A DNA stretch of 64,000 nucleotides from Opisthocomus hoazin (Eukaryota > Chordata > Aves > Opisthocomiformes > Opisthocomidae). The stretch is from NCBI RefSeq assembly GCF_030867145.1, contig NC_134428.1:19013537-19077536 (forward strand). The letters run 5' to 3'. Below the pieces are notes generated by a model. That model saw only the letters and a program-made list of their open reading frames with translations, made no database searches and was not told where the DNA came from. Made by a program: the position numbers and the translations under genes. Shown here piece by piece: positions 60,746 to 64,000 of this stretch (position 1 is the first letter of the stretch; each line of letters starts with the position of its first letter).

Positions 60746-62592
60746 TGTTAGAATGTGGGAAAGCACACAGTAATTAAATGAAATAATAAATGCAAAATAT
60801 AGGCTGATTTTTGAGGAATGCAACATTGATAGGCTTTTCTCTGTTACCTGAAATTAAAGCAAACTTGAGTGGGATTCTTACAGGTTTAAATGATTTTTAC
60901 TTGACTCTGTTTCTGAGATCTGCTAGTACTAGAAGCTGCATATAAGAAACATCAAGAAAATTACCTCACTGAAAACCTCCACATTGTTTCTGTTTTAAAG
61001 CAACCACGATTTCCAGCCCAAGAGAGGGACAAGATAAATATTCAGGGTAAGATTTTCACAGCTATGGAAGGGGCCTGCAAACACGGTTGCCTTCAAACTA
61101 CAGCAAAATATGAGCATGCAAATCTGATGTAGCTTTGAAATTTCATCTTTGCTTTTGGGTACATTTTCAAATTAAATTATGAACGGGGCCACTGATCTTA
61201 ATTGAAATGTCAGATGTCTGGAATAGCTTCAATACCACTACTCCAGAGTTACACTGTTGCTGGAATTGGACAGAGCTTTAGCAGGGAGCCTTCAGTAATC
61301 AATATTCTTCCAAATGCAAAGATGAATGTTTTTCTCTCCACAAACACGTGTCTATATAACAGCATTTGTCTTTCATGTGGGGGTCAGTTATGGGCCTGTA
61401 GGCCTTGGAGACAGGATCTGGGGGCACATGCCTAGATAAAGCAATAGATTTGGAGATAAAGAGATCAAAGACTGTTCTGTCAGGCAGCAGGAGACAGCAG
61501 AGATACATGATGAGACAGATCCTAGGAAGCGAAAATCATTTTTGAGAGACAGAAAAAGAGGGATGGGAAAGTCAGGCAGACAATAGCTGGAAAGTAGACC
61601 ACAGAAAGGCAACGTGGACCCGATGAGGACAGCCAAAAGAACCTCACAGCTGGAATGCTGAAGCCCGTTGGAGGGAAGAGACCTGTGAGATGCTGTTCCA
61701 AGCAGAGTAAAAAGCCTACGCTCAAAGACACTGAAGTGCTGGAGCTGCCTAGGAACCTCCAGGACTGGAGAGGAGCAACTGCCTGCAGTCACTGTGCACT
61801 GTCTAATAAAGCAGATGCCAAGCAGGACGGCGGACAGCCGAAAAGGAAAGCAAACTGGCACGTAATCCTTGATTTCACTCAACAAAAGCAACTGAAGGGC
61901 AGCTCTGGAAAAACGAAGTACAGAATTAAACATCATGAATTCACTAGAGAATATGTGATCATGCACCATACTGTAACACTGAGATGTTTTTCCAGCAGTC
62001 CACTACACATATGTTTTCTGACCAGAAAAGACCTCAAAAAGAACGACATCAGACCAACAACTCCTGAATCTCTGGACAGAGGAGGTGACTGCAGAATGTA
62101 AACCAGAAACACTTTCTACCCCCAAACCTCTACCTAGAATGCACAAGGACAGAACCAACAGGTGTTAAAAGGATTGCATGGAAACACGACTTACAACGAT
62201 CACCTTCAACTCCTTCATTACACCCGCTACTAGCCCCCCACCCCACAAATAACAGAGTTGTCAGTCAGATATCTTGCGGCCCCAATTGCTCACACCCTTC
62301 CCTGTGACATTCCAAGTCTTGCACTTAGCAAGTCCAGATGGAGTCCATCTCCAGTAGACAGTGGAAGAAGATATGACACGGCATTCACAAATGCACAGAG
62401 AACTGTTTAATTTACAGCCACAATGGTGAAACAAACCATTTCAGAGCTTGGACATTCAAAGTTAAGTCTGACACTCATTCTTATATTCACTTATTGTGCT
62501 TAAGTATTAGAGAACACAGGATTACACTAACAGTACACGACAATCTGAGATCCTGTAGGACCGAGTAGTGAAAGGGATGAGCAGAATGAGGG
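60746..62592. other. non-coding stretch with two long open frames, origin unclear
   Basis: The frames 61388-61969 (-, 193 residues) and 61655-62101 (+, 148 residues) overlap on opposite strands. The region 61420-61760 is purine-rich on the plus strand, which keeps stop codons rare on the minus strand. AATAAA occurs at 61804-61809 (+). No domain is recognised in either frame. A non-coding transcript or decayed element is possible but unproven. Confidence 0.4.
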
Positions 62593-62680
62593 ACCAGCCC
62601 CTCAAGTGGTGTAAGCTGGTACAGCTCCATTGCAGGCAATGGAGTGATGGTGATTTACACCAGCTGAGGATATGGCCCTT
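62593..62680. mobile_element. palindromic MITE-like element, best copy of a three-copy cluster
   Basis: The left arm (CTCAAGTGGTGTAAGCTGGT, then CAGCTCCATTG) and the right arm in reverse complement (CTCAGCTGGTGTAAATCACC, then ACTCCATTG) face each other around CAATGGAG. The outer ends are GACCAGCCCC and GATATGGCCCT. Elements with 'gctggtgtaaatcag...ctccattga...' arms are, from memory, abundant in turtles and crocodilians and present in birds. They are probably non-autonomous DNA transposon relics. The family name is not claimed. Confidence 0.62.
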
Positions 62681-62866
62681 GAAATGTCCAACTTAACTTT
62701 GAATTAATGTCTCCTGTGTCACAACCTTTAATATTACTGTTCCTTCTGGTTATATCTGCCACCTTGAAGAAGAAGGACTAATACCAAGGCTGGTGGGTAA
62801 TATCTCAGCTGGACTACAGTAAATGATGCATATGTCATGACACTACTCGTATTTTAAAAACCGTGG

Positions 62867-62953
62867 ACTGGATCCTCATCTGATGTAAATTAGCTTAGGG
62901 GCAGCTGAAGTAAAAACCACTTGCCAATTCATACTAGCTGAGAATATAGCCCT
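62867..62953. repeat. palindromic MITE-like element, decayed copy
   Basis: GGATCCTCATCTGATGTAAA at the left and CATACTAGCTGAGAATATAG then CCCT at the right reproduce the ends of the element at 62593-62680 ('ctcagctggtgtaaa' and 'caccagctgaggatatggccct'). The centre has diverged. It starts 274 bases after the first copy. Confidence 0.52.
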
Positions 62954-63198
62954 GAGATTTTTGTGTTTTCTGCTGCATGCCGTAAAAACACTGTGCTTGA
63001 GAACAAAGACTCACATGCGTTTCATTCCTGGTAACAAAATTAACTCGAGACTACAAGTCTCAAACAAACAACTACTGGAAAAGACTACATTCAGTCTTCA
63101 TTCTCTCCTGGTTTTCTGAATTTGGCATAACACATTTATTTGCTGGCGCCAATAATATGCATGCCTCTCAGTTTGCTTTCTTTCCAAGACTTTAACAC

Positions 63199-63275
63199 CG
63201 GGCCAGACTCACTCGTGATGTAAACCAGCAGAGCTCCATTCTACTCAGCGGAGTTACTCCAGGCAAGCTGGCCCA
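63199..63275. repeat. palindromic MITE-like element, decayed copy
   Basis: CGGGCCAGACTCACTCGTGA, TGTAAACCAGCAGAGCTCCA and the centre CTACTCAGCGGAGTTACTCC match the left arm and centre of the element at 62593-62680. The right end (AGGCAAGCTGGCCC) is shortened. It starts 332 bases after the second copy. Confidence 0.52.
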
Positions 63276-64000
63276 CAGACCTGAATGCAACCTTCTTACG
63301 CCAGTGCAACCACAGGACTCTCAAACAGTTGTTTTTCAAATTATTCCACTTAAGTGACTTGTACATCCTTTCATACCTGCACAGTGTCTGAGTGGGTCAC
63401 ATAACGCTTTTCATCTACATGATTTTAATGGACATATGGGGTTTTTTCATTAGATATCTTTTAGACAAAAAAGGAACGGAGCAACATTATTGGCATCCCA
63501 CTGAAACATAAATATATAAATTACATTTTATACACTTTTTTAAACGCAGACACATACATTCATGTGCATAACATTGTGAACAGTACACTTAGTGGAAAAC
63601 AAGCACAGACAATCTTAGTTAAATGTATTTCCAGTTTTGGTGCTCAACAAACACACTGGGAGAATGATCACAAAATAGAATGGTGACTAACTCTAACTCT
63701 GCATTAGCATCTGAAGCCAATAATGCCTGTTAGCTAACATTGCTTTGTTTGGTTGAAATTGGACGTAGCTACAGGAACAGGAGGGGAATGTTTGAACTAT
63801 ATTTAAAGAAATGGAAAGGTCAAAAATCTCTCTCTCTTTTGTAGTGTTAAAGTTCTGCAGTTCATTCACATTTGAAGATAGTTTTTATTTGAGTGGAAAC
63901 ACTGTCTTCAAGACAAGCTTTTTTGTCATTCCAAACTAAGGAAACTCTTTCATCTCTCTGTAGACGTTTCACAAAGAAAAGAATCCAGTAGTTCATTTTA
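63276..64000. other. AT-rich non-coding end of window
   Basis: Unique AT-rich sequence with no gene, repeat or RNA recognised. Confidence 0.45.

Overview
The window looks like bird nuclear DNA from a gene-poor stretch, either intergenic or a very large intron. The clearest sign is two 5'-truncated CR1 LINE 3' ends, at about 22.84-23.16 kb (minus) and 49.04-49.48 kb (plus). Both keep the end of the CR1 ORF2 reading frame, and the first keeps the degenerate 8-bp tail repeat that is the CR1 hallmark. Their 3' ends resemble CR1 subfamilies common in neoavian birds, but I cannot name the species or chromosome. Around them lie several very old amniote repeats: MIR-like (CORE) SINE pieces and short palindromic, MITE-like elements.

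I found no protein-coding gene outside the CR1 remnants. All long open frames were considered. None shows a recognisable domain or a convincing exon structure, and most look like chance frames in AT-rich DNA or frames across low-complexity tracts. Short exons of a vertebrate gene (under about 50 codons) cannot be excluded by eye. No rRNA, tRNA gene, CRISPR array or prokaryote-type operon was seen.

Layout: 0-11 kb is AT-rich unique sequence with a short CR1 tail fragment at 6.46 kb. 11.3-18.4 kb holds a palindromic element, a dispersed repeat pair (11.3 and 15.4 kb) and two more palindrome-type relics. 22.8-23.2 kb is the first CR1 copy. 26.8-27.4 kb is an AT-rich stretch with a small CpG cluster and regulatory-type motifs, and 27.67 kb carries a hAT-like terminus. 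34-46 kb holds three MIR-like pieces, an interleaved inverted repeat at 38.7 kb, and a TATA-containing promoter-like or LTR-like block at 42.0 kb. 44-53 kb is richer in GC and CpG, with the second CR1 copy, a MIR piece, and striking homopolymers (31 G, 18 C, and a G8/G10/G11 block). 54-64 kb returns to AT-rich sequence with a poly-A palindrome, MIR pieces at 55.4 and 60.5 kb, a 13-bp tandem repeat, and a cluster of three related palindromic repeats at 62.6-63.3 kb.

Because no genes were identified, nothing can be said about genes working together. The most useful leads are the palindromic repeat cluster, the facing G31/C18 tracts, the possible promoter or solo LTR at 42.0 kb, and the candidate enhancer-like block near 26.8 kb. 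No novel biological system is evident.
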